Shown here piece after piece: positions 11,485 to 21,805 of a stretch of 64,000 nt of DNA (positions are counted from its first letter, which is position 1; every line of letters starts with the position of its first letter). The notes beneath the pieces were generated by a model. The model made no database searches. It was not told where the DNA came from and worked only from the letters and a program-made list of their open reading frames with translations. Source of the stretch: Chitinophagaceae bacterium (lineage in GTDB: Bacteria > Bacteroidota > Bacteroidia > Chitinophagales > Chitinophagaceae); the NCBI GenBank assembly GCA_947466405.1, contig CANICR010000002.1, positions 1 through 64,000 on the forward strand, given 5' to 3'. The translations under genes and the position numbers were made by a program.

Positions 11485-11600
11485 TTATTTAATTGCAAAG
11501 TTAACAACTAGACCCCTTCCAAAATGGATTATTTAAAATATAAAACAGAATAAAATCTATTGCTGAAGAAATTATACCTTTAATATATAATTTAATAAAA

Positions 11601-12254
11601 ATGCAGGAGATTCAGTACCCCATTACTATATTAATCATAGCCGCTAATGTCATTTTTAGTTTTCTGGCATTTTCCAATAAAGAATTGCTTGATAACACAA
11701 TTATGTGGCCATATAATGTAAAAAGGAAAAATGAGTTATACAGATTTATAACCTCCGGTTTTTTACATGCCGATATGATTCACTTATTCTTTAACATGTT
11801 TACCCTTTATTTTTTCGGAAGAAATATAGAAATTATTTTAAAGGAATATAATCTTGGAGGGGCGTTAACTTATTTAGGATTGTATTTTGGGAGTTTAATC
11901 ATTTCGGATTTACCTTGTTTTTTCAAATACAAGGACTCTTATCATTATAGATCACTTGGCGCATCTGGCGCTGTTTCCGCCATTGTATTTGCAACCATCA
12001 TTTTTAGTCCCTGGGAAAGTATTTATTTGTATGGAGCTATAAAAATATCGGCAGCTTTATATGCAATTTTATTTATTGCTTATTGCATTTATATGGGTAA
12101 AAAAGGGAACGACAACATCAATCATGATGCTCATCTTTGGGGTGCAATATTTGGATTGATATTTATCTTAATACTCGTTTCATCAAAGCAACCATATTTA
12201 CTGGAAGGAATAATAGAACAACTAAAACATCCAAGTTTATTTGGAAATGGTTAA
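11601..12254 (+). CDS. Rhomboid family intramembrane serine protease
   Basis: GFLHADMIHLFFNMFTLYFFG, GASGAVSA catalytic Ser, HDAHLWGAIFG catalytic His. Confidence 0.93.
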   Translation: MQEIQYPITILIIAANVIFSFLAFSNKELLDNTIMWPYNVKRKNELYRFITSGFLHADMIHLFFNMFTLYFFGRNIEIILKEYNLGGALTYLGLYFGSLIISDLPCFFKYKDSYHYRSLGASGAVSAIVFATIIFSPWESIYLYGAIKISAALYAILFIAYCIYMGKKGNDNINHDAHLWGAIFGLIFILILVSSKQPYLLEGIIEQLKHPSLFGNG

Positions 12255-13586
12255 CTGCACTGTACTTTTTGTGCCTGGATAAATTTTACACCTATCATCA
12301 ATACGCCATCCAACGACCCATACTATTTTTTTATTTGACTCAACTACCCAAATATTTTCTTTTTCAATGAGTGATAACTTATTGTCAATTAAAAAACGAC
12401 TTACTTTTTTCTTTTTATTCATCCCTAAAGGATAAAAATAATCTCCCTGTTTCCATTTTCGCAAAACCATTGGATAATGAATAAAACTTGAGTCTATCTG
12501 AGCGATTGACTGATCAAATATGATGTCATTGTTATCTTTTTTATTTTCTATTAACAACCTATTTCCTTGAAATTGAATTTGCTGAACACCTTCTTCAATT
12601 AAGTACAAATTCAAGTCTGGCGAATTAATGGGTGACAAAACAATCCATTGTCTATTTTTAATTACACGATGCGTATCTGACAAAATAAATTTTCCTGAAT
12701 CTGAGTCGCAGAGCTTTATTATTTCAGGGATTTGTTGAACAGAGAACCCCGATGATTTAAAAATTTCATACAAAATAGTATTCAAAGCCGGCGCTTTCAA
12801 TAATTTTAAAATAGGGAAATGCAACTCCGCTCCTTTTCGCACTATAATCTTATCAACTATTTGCTTTACTGCAATATTGTATAGCTCGTGCACTTCTTTA
12901 AACCGTTCAATATTCTTTAAAATATTTTCTTCAACCTGTGGGTATACTTTTTTAATAGAGGGAATCAGCTCATTTCTAAAATAATTGCGTGTATATTTTA
13001 TACTTTCATTTGATGAATCTTCGCGCCAACTAAGTTTATGTTGCATAGCAAATGAAACAATGGTTTCTTTTTTGGCAAAAAGAAGTGGCCTAATTATTCG
13101 ATTTCCTATACCCGCATTATTAGATTGAATACCTTGCAGCCCACTAATGCCAGTGCCTTTAAGAAAATTCATTAATACTGTTTCAATATTATCATTCGCA
13201 TGATGAGCCGTAAGGATATATTTAAAATTCAATTCTTTTTCGGCATCAATCAATTCATTAAACCATTGGTATCTAAGCTCTCTTGCAGCAATCTGAATAT
13301 TTGCATTATGATCTGCTATATATTTAGCAATATCGAATTTTTTTTTATAGACGTTTACTCCATATTTTTTTCCAAGCTCTTCTACAAGCATTTCATCCTC
13401 ATCACTTTCGATACCTCTTAATTGAAAATTGCAATGAGCAATAGAAAAATCAAAACCTGATTGAAAACACAATTCACATAAAACAAGTGAATCGATGCCT
13501 CCACTTACTGCGATTAAAAGCTTGTCTTTTTTATTAAAAAGTTTATGTTGTGTTATATTCTTTACAAATTCCGTTAACAGATTCAT
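12237..13586 (-). CDS. tilS: tRNA(Ile)-lysidine synthetase
   Basis: N-terminal PP-loop AVSGGIDSLVL; TAHHANDNIETVLMNFLKGTGISGLQGI. Confidence 0.96.
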   Translation of the reverse strand: MNLLTEFVKNITQHKLFNKKDKLLIAVSGGIDSLVLCELCFQSGFDFSIAHCNFQLRGIESDEDEMLVEELGKKYGVNVYKKKFDIAKYIADHNANIQIAARELRYQWFNELIDAEKELNFKYILTAHHANDNIETVLMNFLKGTGISGLQGIQSNNAGIGNRIIRPLLFAKKETIVSFAMQHKLSWREDSSNESIKYTRNYFRNELIPSIKKVYPQVEENILKNIERFKEVHELYNIAVKQIVDKIIVRKGAELHFPILKLLKAPALNTILYEIFKSSGFSVQQIPEIIKLCDSDSGKFILSDTHRVIKNRQWIVLSPINSPDLNLYLIEEGVQQIQFQGNRLLIENKKDNNDIIFDQSIAQIDSSFIHYPMVLRKWKQGDYFYPLGMNKKKKVSRFLIDNKLSLIEKENIWVVESNKKIVWVVGWRIDDRCKIYPGTKSTVQLTISK

Positions 13587-13622
13587 TTCGAAATCGCTTT
13601 TTCTAAACTACTATTTACAATT

Positions 13623-13931
13623 TTATTCAAGATCTTCTTTCGCTGCCATTAATTCATTATAGCTATGCTGGTCTTTTATCTTTTGGGCTTCCAACATTCC
13701 ATTTTCATAGGTAAATATAGCCTTATCTAAATTATTGAGCTTTTCATACAATTTACCCAAATGATAATAAGAACCAACATAAGAAGGTTCTCTATCCAAT
13801 AAATCTTCAAATTGCAATAGGGCTTCATCAAAATGACCTATTTTGATATATTCCAATGCTAATGCATGCTGAAGAAAGCTGTCTTTCCCGGCAGATTGAA
13901 GCATTTGTATAATTTTTTCTATTCGGCTCAT
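13623..13931 (-). CDS. Small tetratricopeptide repeat protein
   Basis: Two TPR-like repeats (ALEYIKIGHFDEALLQFEDLLDREPSYVGSYYHLGKLYEKLNNLDKAIFTYENG). Confidence 0.8.
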   Translation of the reverse strand: MSRIEKIIQMLQSAGKDSFLQHALALEYIKIGHFDEALLQFEDLLDREPSYVGSYYHLGKLYEKLNNLDKAIFTYENGMLEAQKIKDQHSYNELMAAKEDLE

Positions 13932-14031
13932 TTATGCTTTTTTTTAACCCCTAATCAAAGTATATTTGCAACGTGAAATGTTACCTATCATTGAAGATTG
14001 GTGGCTATTTTTCAATTACAACTTTACTATT

Positions 14032-14775
14032 ATGAAAATATTAGTTTGCATCAGTAAAACGCCAGACACTACTGCAAAAATAGCTTTCGCAGATAACAAT
14101 ACGAAATTTGCTTCAGATGGCGTACAGTGGATTATTAATCCATATGACGAATGGTATTCTTTAGTTAGGGCTATTGAATTAAAAGAAGCGGATCCTACTA
14201 TTTCCATTCACTTGATTAATGTTGGAGGGCCAGAAAGTGAACCGATCATCAGAAAAGCACTGGCTTTAGGGGGCGATGAAGCTATAAGAATTAATTGTGA
14301 TAGCAACGATAGTTTTAATGTTGCTTCACAAATTGCCAATGTGGCAAAACAAGGAAATTACGACCTAATTTTTACCGGAAAAGAAACCATTGATTTCAAC
14401 GGATCTTCTATTGGAGGGATGTTAGCCGAATTACTTGACTTACCATTTGTTTCTCATGTTACAAAATTCAACATAGAAACAAATATGGCAGTTATTATAA
14501 GAGAAATTGATGGTGGCGAAGAAACAAATAAAGCAGCAATGCCATTAGTTATTAGTTGTCAGAAAGGTATGGCAGAGCAAAGAATTCCAAATATGAAGGG
14601 AATTATGGGCGCCAGAACAAAGCCTTTAAAAGTACTAGATCCTGTAGATGTGGTCAGCTTAACAAGTATTGTTTCCTTTGATTTACCCCCAGCAAAAGCC
14701 GGAGTGAAATTAGTATCTCCGGAAAATCCAGAAGAGTTAGTGAGGTTATTGCATGAAGAGGCCAAAGCCATTTAG
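14032..14775 (+). CDS. etfB: Electron transfer flavoprotein subunit beta
   Basis: MKILVCISKTPDTTAKI...; the listed start at 13966 lies inside a TATATTTG promoter element, so ATG 14032 is preferred. Confidence 0.93.
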   Translation: MKILVCISKTPDTTAKIAFADNNTKFASDGVQWIINPYDEWYSLVRAIELKEADPTISIHLINVGGPESEPIIRKALALGGDEAIRINCDSNDSFNVASQIANVAKQGNYDLIFTGKETIDFNGSSIGGMLAELLDLPFVSHVTKFNIETNMAVIIREIDGGEETNKAAMPLVISCQKGMAEQRIPNMKGIMGARTKPLKVLDPVDVVSLTSIVSFDLPPAKAGVKLVSPENPEELVRLLHEEAKAI

Positions 14776-14811
14776 ACACTATTTTATTTATTATTAAGAA
14801 ACGATATCAAT

Positions 14812-15777
14812 ATGAGTGTATTAGTATTTATAGATCAAGCAGAAGGGCATATTAAGAAATCTTCTTTTGAAGCAGCTAGTTATGGCGCAAAAACTGCCGA
14901 GTTATCTGGAACTTTTGCGGAAGCAATTGTAATTGGCCAAATGAAAGACGACCTAAGTGAATTAGGTAAATATGGCATTAAAAAAGTACATGCAATTTCC
15001 AACGAAGCGCTAAACAATTTCGATTCGAAAGTATATACAACCTTAATTCAGCAATTGGTTGAATCAACCAATGCTAACACAGTCATCTTTTCAAACAATA
15101 CTTCAGGAAAATCTATTGCCCCACGCTTGAGTATCAGAATGAAGGCTGGATTGGTATCTGGAGCTGTTGCTTTGCCAGATATTACTAGTGGTTTTATAAT
15201 TAAAAAAAGTGTATTTAGTGGAAAAGCATTTGCCAATATAAAAATTCACACAGAAAAGAAAATAATTACCTTAAACCCAAACGCGTTTAACATCATTAAA
15301 GGAAATGGCGTTGCTGAAATAGTTGAATTCACTACTACCCTTCCTGCCTATTCTATTGAAGTTACAGAAACCAATAAAATTGTTGGTGATGTTCCATTGA
15401 GTGAAGCAGATATTGTAATTAGTGGAGGACGAGGATTAAAAGGGCCAGAAAACTGGGGATTGGTAACCGATTTAGCAAAATTATTAGGAGCTGCGACAGC
15501 CTGTAGCAGACCAGTTGCTGATATTCATTGGCGTCCTCATCATGAACATGTGGGTCAAACAGGATTAGCCATTGCCCCTAATTTATATATTGCCATTGGA
15601 ATATCAGGTGCAATACAGCATTTAGCGGGTGTTAACAGGAGTAAAACAATAGTTGTAATCAATAAAGACCCTGAAGCACCCTTCTTCAAAGCCGCTGATT
15701 ATGGTATAGTTGGAGATGCATTTGAAGTGGTGCCAAAGATCATAGAATCAATCAAAAAAATGAAATCTTTGTCATAA
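14812..15777 (+). CDS. etfA: Electron transfer flavoprotein subunit alpha
   Basis: C-terminal FAD-binding region SGGRGLKGPENWGLVTDLAKLLGAATACSRPVAD...HVGQTGLAIAPNLYIAIGISGAIQHLAG. Confidence 0.97.
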   Translation: MSVLVFIDQAEGHIKKSSFEAASYGAKTAELSGTFAEAIVIGQMKDDLSELGKYGIKKVHAISNEALNNFDSKVYTTLIQQLVESTNANTVIFSNNTSGKSIAPRLSIRMKAGLVSGAVALPDITSGFIIKKSVFSGKAFANIKIHTEKKIITLNPNAFNIIKGNGVAEIVEFTTTLPAYSIEVTETNKIVGDVPLSEADIVISGGRGLKGPENWGLVTDLAKLLGAATACSRPVADIHWRPHHEHVGQTGLAIAPNLYIAIGISGAIQHLAGVNRSKTIVVINKDPEAPFFKAADYGIVGDAFEVVPKIIESIKKMKSLS

Positions 15778-15871
15778 TGATATATAACATAAAAAATCAG
15801 CGCTTTTCATTATAAGTAGGAAGGCTTAATTTTTTTATATTTGTATCCGAGTATAAACACTGATCAAATAC

Positions 15872-16459
15872 ATGAAAAAAATAGAATTGGAAATTGTAGC
15901 CCTTTCTCATAGCATTACGCAAACACATTCGTATGCAGTAGTATTAGGTGAAATTAATGGACTTAGGCGTCTTCCAATTGTTATTGGCGGATTTGAAGCA
16001 CAGGCTATAGCTGTTGCACTCGAAAGGATGAACACCACCCGTCCCCTTACACATGACCTTATGAAAAATTTCATGATGGCCTTTAATATCGAGCTACATG
16101 AAATAATAATAAATGATTTACAAGAAGGTATCTTTTTCACAAAATTAGTATGTAGCTCTGCAAATGATACAGTAGAAATAGACTCTAGGACTTCAGATGC
16201 ATTAGCCCTAGCCGTTAGATTTGGATGCCCTATTTACACATACGAAAACGTACTTTCAAATGCAGACACTTATGCTGAAAGTAATCAAAAAGAAATAGAA
16301 ACATCTTCCGTAACAAGCGAGATAGGTAAAGGCAAAGACGATTTACAATCAATGAATACATCAGATTTAAAAACAATGCTAAACGATGTACTCGAACAAG
16401 AAGATTATATTAAAGCTATTTCCATCAGAGATGAATTGAAAAGCAGGGGTCAAGAATAA
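15872..16459 (+). CDS. Bifunctional nuclease family (DUF151) protein with UvrB/UvrC-motif-like C-terminus
   Basis: RLPIVIGGFEAQAIAVALE...RPLTHDLM...SRTSDALALAVRFGCPIYT; C-terminal LNDVLEQEDYIKAISIRDELKSR. Confidence 0.9.
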   Translation: MKKIELEIVALSHSITQTHSYAVVLGEINGLRRLPIVIGGFEAQAIAVALERMNTTRPLTHDLMKNFMMAFNIELHEIIINDLQEGIFFTKLVCSSANDTVEIDSRTSDALALAVRFGCPIYTYENVLSNADTYAESNQKEIETSSVTSEIGKGKDDLQSMNTSDLKTMLNDVLEQEDYIKAISIRDELKSRGQE

Positions 16460-16501
16460 CGACAATTACTGTTTATATTTCAACTAAAATAATCAAACTA
16501 C

Positions 16502-17320
16502 ATGATTTCTTTTCCCAATGGCAAGATAAATATTGGATTGTCTGTAATAGGGAAAAGAACAGATGGTTATCATGATCTCGAATCGATTTTTTATCCTATT
16601 AACGTTAAGGATTCATTAGAAATAATAACATCAAATTTAGATCAACTAGAAATTTCATTTACTAGTTCGGGATTGGAAATTGACGGGAACGAATCAAACA
16701 ATCTATGCATTAAAGCATATAAACTATTAAAAAAGGATTTCCCCTCACTGCCTCATATTAAAATGCATTTACACAAAGCGATTCCTATAGGCGCCGGACT
16801 TGGTGGGGGTTCTGCCAATGGAACAGCGGTATTAAAAATACTTATTGAGAAATTTGGAATCAGTATAAATAATGAAATGCTTCTACACTATGCTTTACAG
16901 CTAGGGAGCGATTGCCCCTTTTTTATAAACAACACTCCAAGTTTGGCAACTGGAAGAGGTGAAATACTAAAACCAATCAATCTTGATTTATCTGCCTATA
17001 ATATATTCATTATCAATCCAGGTATTCATATAAATACAGCCTGGGCATTTTCAAAACTAAAACCAGACTCCTCTGTTACTAATTTAAATAATATCATTTC
17101 AATACCCATAGATAACTGGAAAGAATTAATACGGAACGACTTCGAAATTGCTATTTTCAATTCTTTCCCTGTGTTGGAATTAATAAAATCTTCATTGTAC
17201 AAAGCAGGTGCACTATATGCATCTATGAGTGGTAGCGGAAGCACTTTGTATGGAATTTTCGAAAAATCAAATAAACCTACTTTTGATTTTCCTGCAACGT
17301 ATTTTTGCAAATGGAATTAA
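16502..17320 (+). CDS. ispE: 4-(cytidine 5'-diphospho)-2-C-methyl-D-erythritol kinase
   Basis: GHMP kinase; PNGKINIGLSVIGKRTDGYHDLESIFYPI, PIGAGLGGGSANGTAVL, MSGSGSTLYG. Confidence 0.96.
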   Translation: MISFPNGKINIGLSVIGKRTDGYHDLESIFYPINVKDSLEIITSNLDQLEISFTSSGLEIDGNESNNLCIKAYKLLKKDFPSLPHIKMHLHKAIPIGAGLGGGSANGTAVLKILIEKFGISINNEMLLHYALQLGSDCPFFINNTPSLATGRGEILKPINLDLSAYNIFIINPGIHINTAWAFSKLKPDSSVTNLNNIISIPIDNWKELIRNDFEIAIFNSFPVLELIKSSLYKAGALYASMSGSGSTLYGIFEKSNKPTFDFPATYFCKWN

Positions 17321-17333
17321 GTAATTATATTTG
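17305..17333 (+). promoter_or_regulatory. Bacteroidota-type promoter upstream of rocD
   Basis: TTG (17305-17307) - N18 - TATATTTG (17326-17333); implies a ~135-140-nt leader before the rocD start. Confidence 0.55.
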
Positions 17334-17477
17334 ATGATCGAAACAGCCACAACGATATTTTATTTTCTTCAAACTAACCTTGATTTACTCAATCATCGAA
17401 GTGTTTAAATAATGCGCCCCTCTTCTCTTGAGGGAATATTCCTGTTTACCTATTTTTAAAAAATCAATCCCAATACA

Positions 17478-18716
17478 ATGTATTCAAAGAGCAATTTTTC
17501 CCCTAATACCCAATATTTTCTTGACTTAGAAAATAAATACGGCGCACACAATTATCATCCATTACCAGTAGTATTAAAAAAAGGAGCTGGTGTTTTTTTA
17601 TGGGATGTTGACGATAAGCGTTATTACGATTTCTTAAGTGGTTATTCAGCCGTCAATCATGGCCATTGCCATCCTAAAATAATAGAAGCATTACAATCTC
17701 AAGCAGAAATACTCACCCTAACTTCCAGAGCATTTCATAATAATTTATTAGGTGAATACGAACAATACATCACACAATATTTTGGATACGACAAGGTTTT
17801 ACCAATGAATACAGGAGTTGAAGGAGGTGAAACAGCCATCAAATTAGCCCGAAAATGGGGATATGAAGTAAAGGGTATTGAGTCAAATAAAGCAAAGATA
17901 CTTTTTGCAGAAGGGAACTTTTGGGGAAGAACCATGGCAGCGATATCCTCCTCTACCGATCCTAGTAGTTATACAAATTTTGGCCCTTACATGCCAGGAT
18001 TTGAAGTAATTCCATACAATGATTTAATAGCCTTAGAAAAATCGTTTCAAGATAAAAATGTGGCAGCTTTTATGTTTGAACCAATTCAAGGAGAAGCAGG
18101 CATTATAATTCCAGATGAAGGATATTTAACCGGCATTAGAGAATTGTGCAGCAAATACAATGTATTAATGATTGCAGATGAAATTCAAACAGGGTTAGCT
18201 CGCACTGGCAAAATGTTGGCCTGTGATTATGAAAATGTAAAACCTGATATTTTAATTTTAGGAAAAGCATTGAGCGGAGGCACACTTCCAATAAGCGCGG
18301 TATTGTGCAATGATGAAATCATGCTTACCATAAAGCCAGGAGAACATGGAAGCACTTATGGAGGGAACCCATTGGCCTGTAAAGTAGCAATCACTTCACT
18401 CCAAATATTAAAAGAAGAAAAATTATCCGAAAATGCCGCAGCCATGGGAATACTTTTCAGAGAAGGAATAGAGAAAATTAATTCTCCGCTTATTTCATGT
18501 GTGCGTGGCCGTGGTCTATTAAATGCAATAGTAATAAGCCATCAAAATACAGATGCAGCATGGGATTTATGTTTATTGTTGAAAGAAAATGGATTACTTG
18601 CAAAGCCAACACATGGTGATAAAATAAGATTTGCACCTCCATTAATTATCAATGAAATTCAAATAAAAGACTGTATCTCTATCATCGAAAAAACATTACC
18701 CACCTTACAATCATAA
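17478..18716 (+). CDS. rocD: Ornithine--oxo-acid transaminase
   Basis: Class III aminotransferase; [65 protein letters not shown]. Confidence 0.94.
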   Translation: MYSKSNFSPNTQYFLDLENKYGAHNYHPLPVVLKKGAGVFLWDVDDKRYYDFLSGYSAVNHGHCHPKIIEALQSQAEILTLTSRAFHNNLLGEYEQYITQYFGYDKVLPMNTGVEGGETAIKLARKWGYEVKGIESNKAKILFAEGNFWGRTMAAISSSTDPSSYTNFGPYMPGFEVIPYNDLIALEKSFQDKNVAAFMFEPIQGEAGIIIPDEGYLTGIRELCSKYNVLMIADEIQTGLARTGKMLACDYENVKPDILILGKALSGGTLPISAVLCNDEIMLTIKPGEHGSTYGGNPLACKVAITSLQILKEEKLSENAAAMGILFREGIEKINSPLISCVRGRGLLNAIVISHQNTDAAWDLCLLLKENGLLAKPTHGDKIRFAPPLIINEIQIKDCISIIEKTLPTLQS

Positions 18717-18718
18717 AT

Positions 18719-19426
18719 ATGGACACACATCTTCATCATGATCATTTAGAAAGTCATCTAAAAAGTTCTGAATTACTAAGAGATATTGTTATTGGAATGA
18801 GTGACGGCCTAACAGTACCTTTTGCATTAGCTGCAGGATTGAGTGGTGCAGTAGATAGCAGCAATATTGTTGTCATTGCTGGGATAGCCGAGATTGCGGC
18901 AGGAAGTATTGCCATGGGACTTGGTGGTTATTTAGCCGGCAAAACAGAAATGGATCATTATGCCAGCGAATTGAGGCGAGAATATGATGAAGTTGAAAAT
19001 TTGCCACATAAAGAAATTGAAGAAACAAAAGAATTTTTTGCCAGCATTGGGTTAAGTGAAGAATTACAAGAAAAAGCAACTATTGAAATTGCAAAAGATA
19101 AAAACAGATGGGTAGATTTTATGATGAAATATGAATCAGGATTAGAAAAGCCAGATCCAAAAAGAGCTACCAAAAGTGCTTTAAATATTGGGTTATCATA
19201 CGTAGCAGGAGGCATCATTCCACTTAGTCCATATTTCTTTATCAATGATGCTGCAGAAGCTTTGCAATATTCTGTAGTAGCCACATTGTGTTGTTTATTT
19301 GCTTTTGGTTTTATAAAAAGCAAAGTAACAGGCATTAATCCATGGATGGGCGCTACGAGAGTAATGATGATTGGCGCATTGGCTGCTGCTGCTGCTTTTG
19401 GAGTTGCAAAATTATTAACACATTAA
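18719..19426 (+). CDS. VIT1/CCC1 transporter family protein (Fe/Mn)
   Basis: DIVIGMSDGLTVPFALAAGLSGAV...EIAAGSIAMGLGGYLAGKTEMDHY. Confidence 0.93.
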   Translation: MDTHLHHDHLESHLKSSELLRDIVIGMSDGLTVPFALAAGLSGAVDSSNIVVIAGIAEIAAGSIAMGLGGYLAGKTEMDHYASELRREYDEVENLPHKEIEETKEFFASIGLSEELQEKATIEIAKDKNRWVDFMMKYESGLEKPDPKRATKSALNIGLSYVAGGIIPLSPYFFINDAAEALQYSVVATLCCLFAFGFIKSKVTGINPWMGATRVMMIGALAAAAAFGVAKLLTH

Positions 19427-19433
19427 ATTACTA

Positions 19434-20423
19434 TTATGTAATAATTTGATGTTTTTTATCAGTAGAAATATTTTCCATCGTCCAGGTTATCTTCTTAACA
19501 AAATTTGTTTTTCGCTCCTTACAATCAACCTTATCGCAAATGGAACAAGAGAAATCCATGCAACCATCGGAGTGAACAAAAAGTTCAACGGATTGACCAA
19601 ATTCGTTTCTGACTAGATCAGACAATGCATCAATTTCCTTGTGTGCTTCATGCACATTAAAATACCATGGAACAGTAAGGTGACAATCAAGATGAATAGT
19701 GGTACCATACTTAATAATTCTGAGATTGTGTAAATCTACCCAGTTGACTCCCCTCTTTTTATTCAAGGTGTCAACCATTTTTTCTAATAATTTCTCATCA
19801 GCCTCATCCATTATTCCTGCGATAGAACTTCTCACAATATTAAACCCAGTATATAAAATTATTAATGCAAATAAAATAGCCACTGCACTATCCAACCAAA
19901 TAATATTTGTAACCAAAATCAAAACCAATCCTATACAAATGCCCAGTGTTGTGTAAGTATCTGCAATTAAATGCCTTCCTCCTGCAATCAATGCCAAAGA
20001 ATTATTTTTTGAACCAGCTTTCACACAAATTCTTCCAGCAACGTAATTAATAATTGCGGTGAACAAAATCAAATAGATTCCATAATCTAATTGATGAATG
20101 GTATGATTTACAAAAATATTAGATACTGATTTATATATAATCATTAACCCGGCAAGAGCAATAAGTACCCCTTCAATTGCAGAAGAAATGAATTCAACTT
20201 TTCCATGTCCATATGGATGATCCGTATCCTTTGGTTTTCCAGAAATAAATAAACTATATAGTCCAATTAAACCTGCTATAACATTAACAATACTTTCTAA
20301 TGCATCGGTTAAAATAGCTACTGAATGAGTAAGATACCAAGCGAGGATTTTAATAAGAAAAAGGGAAATCGATACAAAGGTGATGTATTTTTGAATTTTA
20401 AAATTTTGAGCAGCTGTATTCAA
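19434..20423 (-). CDS. Cation diffusion facilitator family transporter
   Basis: TDALESIVNVIAGLIGLYSL, DTDHPYGHGKVEFIS, cytoplasmic C-terminal domain. Confidence 0.93.
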   Translation of the reverse strand: MNTAAQNFKIQKYITFVSISLFLIKILAWYLTHSVAILTDALESIVNVIAGLIGLYSLFISGKPKDTDHPYGHGKVEFISSAIEGVLIALAGLMIIYKSVSNIFVNHTIHQLDYGIYLILFTAIINYVAGRICVKAGSKNNSLALIAGGRHLIADTYTTLGICIGLVLILVTNIIWLDSAVAILFALIILYTGFNIVRSSIAGIMDEADEKLLEKMVDTLNKKRGVNWVDLHNLRIIKYGTTIHLDCHLTVPWYFNVHEAHKEIDALSDLVRNEFGQSVELFVHSDGCMDFSCSICDKVDCKERKTNFVKKITWTMENISTDKKHQIIT

Positions 20424-20580
20424 AATTATTTATTGAAATGAATGAAAAATAAAAGAACCTTTACCTATTCTCTCATTTAGTAAAGATACATATATCCCTT
20501 TATTCCAAAAAAACATATATTATTTATATTAATACTTTTCTAACTTTACTTGTCTTATTTTTGCAAAAATAAAATCTATT

Positions 20581-21735
20581 ATGAATTTCCAACTTTCAGA
20601 AGAACATTTAATGATACAAAAAGCAGCACGTGATTTTGCTCAAAATGAATGTTTGCCTGGTGTTATTGAAAGAGATGAAAATCAACAATTTCCAAAAGAG
20701 CAAATTGAAAAATTAGCTGACCTTGGATTTATGGGTATGATGGTGAAGCCGGAATATGGAGGAAGTGGCATGGATACAATAAGTTACGTTTTGGCAATAG
20801 AAGAAATTAGTAAAATTGATGCGAGTGTTAGTGTATGCATGAGCGTTAATAACAGCCTTGTTTGTTATGGGCTGCAGGAATATTGCAATGAAGAACAAAA
20901 ACAAAAATATTTAACTCCATTAGCACAAGGAAAAAAAGATGGAGAACTGTATATCGGAGCTTTTTTACTAAGTGAGCCAGAGGCCGGAAGTGACGCTACT
21001 TCACAAAGAACCACCGCAGAAGACAAGGGTGATTACTACTTACTAAATGGAACTAAAAATTGGATTACTAATGGCAATAGTGCTAGTGTGTATCTGGTAA
21101 TTGCACAAACAGATCCAAGCAAGGGCAGCAAAGGTATTAATGCTTTTATTGTTGAAAAAAATTGGCCTGGTGTGATTGTGGGGGCTAAAGAAAATAAATT
21201 AGGCATTCGAGGAAGCGATACCCACACTATCTTATTTAATGATGTTAAAGTTCCAAAAGAAAACAGAATAGGTGAAGATGGTTTTGGCTTTAAATTTGCC
21301 ATGAAAACTTTAGCTGGAGGACGAATTGGGATAGCGTCTCAAGCATTAGGAATTGCCAGTGGTGCATATGAATTATCATTAGCTTACAGTAAACAGCGCA
21401 AAGCTTTCGGAACAGAAATCATGAACCATCAGATCATTCAATTTAAATTAGCCGACATGGCTACAAAAATAGAATCTGCGAGACTTTTATGTTTAAAGGC
21501 TGCCTGGGAAAAAGATAATAAAATTGATTACGCATTATCTAGCTCTATGGCGAAAGTTTTTAGTAGTGAAACTGCAATGTGGACCGCTACTGAAGCGGTA
21601 CAAATCCATGGTGGCTATGGATTTGTAAAAGAATATCATGTAGAAAGAATGATGAGAGATGCAAAGATTACACAGATATATGAAGGCACCAGCGAAGTGC
21701 AACGAATTGTCATTAGCAGAACAATTTTAAAATAA
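20581..21735 (+). CDS. Acyl-CoA dehydrogenase
   Basis: GAFLLSEPEAGSDATSQRTTAEDKGDYYLLNGTKNWITNG; QIHGGYGFVKEYHVERMMRDAKITQIYEGTSEVQRIVISR. Confidence 0.96.
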   Translation: MNFQLSEEHLMIQKAARDFAQNECLPGVIERDENQQFPKEQIEKLADLGFMGMMVKPEYGGSGMDTISYVLAIEEISKIDASVSVCMSVNNSLVCYGLQEYCNEEQKQKYLTPLAQGKKDGELYIGAFLLSEPEAGSDATSQRTTAEDKGDYYLLNGTKNWITNGNSASVYLVIAQTDPSKGSKGINAFIVEKNWPGVIVGAKENKLGIRGSDTHTILFNDVKVPKENRIGEDGFGFKFAMKTLAGGRIGIASQALGIASGAYELSLAYSKQRKAFGTEIMNHQIIQFKLADMATKIESARLLCLKAAWEKDNKIDYALSSSMAKVFSSETAMWTATEAVQIHGGYGFVKEYHVERMMRDAKITQIYEGTSEVQRIVISRTILK

Positions 21736-21756
21736 CATTTTATTTATACTACTTTT

Positions 21757-21795
21757 AATCCATGATGCGATAACCATCATGGATTTTTTATTTTA
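21757..21795 (+). terminator. Intrinsic terminator after acyl-CoA dehydrogenase gene
   Basis: AATCCATGATG-cgataac-CATCATGGATT followed by T-rich tract. Confidence 0.85.
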
Positions 21796-21805
21796 ATTTT
21801 ACACC

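Noticed and set aside
11329-11536. Two overlapping plus-strand ORFs antisense to the ribBA start
   Set aside because: They overlap the conserved RibB N-terminus on the other strand and code for low-complexity peptides.
18873-19335. Minus-strand ORFs inside the VIT1/CCC1 gene
   Set aside because: Shadow ORFs opposite a clear transporter; no recognisable domain.
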